Shown one piece after another: positions 6,286 through 6,424 of a stretch of 6,424 bases of DNA (positions are counted from its first letter, which is position 1; each line of letters opens with the position of its first letter). The stretch is from Bacillota bacterium. Lineage in GTDB: Bacteria > Bacillota > Clostridia > Tissierellales > Sedimentibacteraceae. The stretch spans positions 1 through 6,424 of the forward strand of contig JARBUP010000164.1 in the NCBI GenBank assembly GCA_029239575.1, in the 5' to 3' direction. The position numbers and the translations under genes were made by a program. The notes under the pieces were generated by a model. That model ran no database searches and was not told where the DNA came from. It saw only the letters and a program-made list of their open reading frames with translations.

Positions 6286-6317
6286 ATTGTATCCGAAAAT
6301 TGACTTGTCGTCGTCAA
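6286..6317 (-). promoter_or_regulatory. Weak candidate promoter of the G5-3D gene
   Basis: Minus-strand TTGACG (6312-6317) and TACAAT (6286-6291) resemble -35 and -10 boxes, but the 20-bp spacing is too long for ordinary sigma-A recognition. A different sigma factor or a spacing-distorting activator is possible, or the match is chance. No other good promoter is seen between 6267 and 6424. The rest of that stretch is A+T-rich and shows no recognisable gene; the upstream neighbour must lie beyond the right edge or end within the last few dozen bases. Confidence 0.25.
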
Positions 6318-6318
6318 T
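6299..6318. repeat. Inverted repeat ATTGAC-N8-GTCAAT upstream of the G5-3D gene
   Basis: Perfect 6-bp half-sites (6299-6304 and 6313-6318) are separated by 8 bp. The repeat lies 32 bp before the G5-3D start codon and overlaps the candidate -35 box. It has a mixed base composition in otherwise very A+T-rich DNA and no following U-tract. That fits a dimeric regulator's operator better than a terminator, but no regulator is identified. Confidence 0.4.
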
Positions 6319-6424
6319 CAAAGGTATAAATTTTCCTATGATTTGAAAATTTACTTTTTGTATATGTTACTTTAAATTTCTTTAAAAACTAATACATTAT
6401 TGGCAATCCCTTGCAAAATCCCCA

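Noticed and set aside
6404..6418. Short GCAA-loop-TTGC hairpin near the right edge as a terminator or riboswitch piece
   Set aside because: There are only four base pairs and no adjacent U-tract on the minus strand; nothing matches a known riboswitch core.
6372..6424. Possible C-terminal end of an upstream gene such as tatD, reading from the right edge
   Set aside because: One minus-strand frame stays open for 16 codons to a TAA at 6372-6374, but the peptide is too short and does not clearly match a TatD end. The other two frames also stop within the edge. Synteny makes tatD plausible beyond the edge but gives no direct support.

Overview
The window reads as chromosomal DNA of a strongly A+T-rich Gram-positive anaerobe of the Clostridia/Tissierellia type. 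The pointers are A/T-ending codons, GGAGG-type ribosome binding sites, use of TTG starts, intrinsic terminators with A-tract/U-tract stems, a LytR-CpsA-Psr wall ligase, RNase M5 and a G5-3D cell-wall protein. Genus-level placement is not possible from the sequence alone. Six of the seven genes lie on the minus strand. There are no mobile elements, CRISPR arrays, tRNAs or rRNAs.

Right part (3190-6266, minus strand, read right to left): a secreted or anchored G5-3D domain protein (YabE-like), a terminator, then a tight gene run of udk (uridine kinase), rnmV (RNase M5, 5S rRNA maturation) and rsmA/ksgA (16S rRNA dimethylase). Gaps in the run are only 9 and 4 nt, with Shine-Dalgarno sequences at or inside the preceding gene's end. 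This matches the classical yabE-rnmV-ksgA order of Bacillus and relatives, with udk placed between the first and second genes. The run joins nucleotide salvage with rRNA maturation and modification.

Middle part (about 2530-3201): a plus-strand gene for a small four-helix membrane protein of unknown function has its own near-consensus promoter. It converges on rsmA at a long palindromic terminator whose arms contain the stop codons of both genes. It is divergent from the LCP gene, and the two sigma-A-like promoters sit back to back in the shared intergenic region.

Left part (1-2532, minus strand): an LCP (LytR-CpsA-Psr) glycopolymer ligase gene with its own promoter and terminator. It is followed by an ABC-exporter half-transporter (membrane domain plus ATPase) that runs off the left edge just after its signature motif and has its own candidate promoter.

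I do not see a new multi-gene system here; most of the window is ordinary housekeeping. The points worth a second look are the palindromic terminator that encodes both C-termini, the LCP start-site arrangement, the udk insertion, the unknown membrane protein, and an inverted repeat in front of the G5-3D gene. Stretches without genes are all shorter than 300 bases (1432-1608, 2533-2731, 5312-5510, 6267-6424); they hold the promoters and terminators listed and otherwise only A+T-rich sequence.
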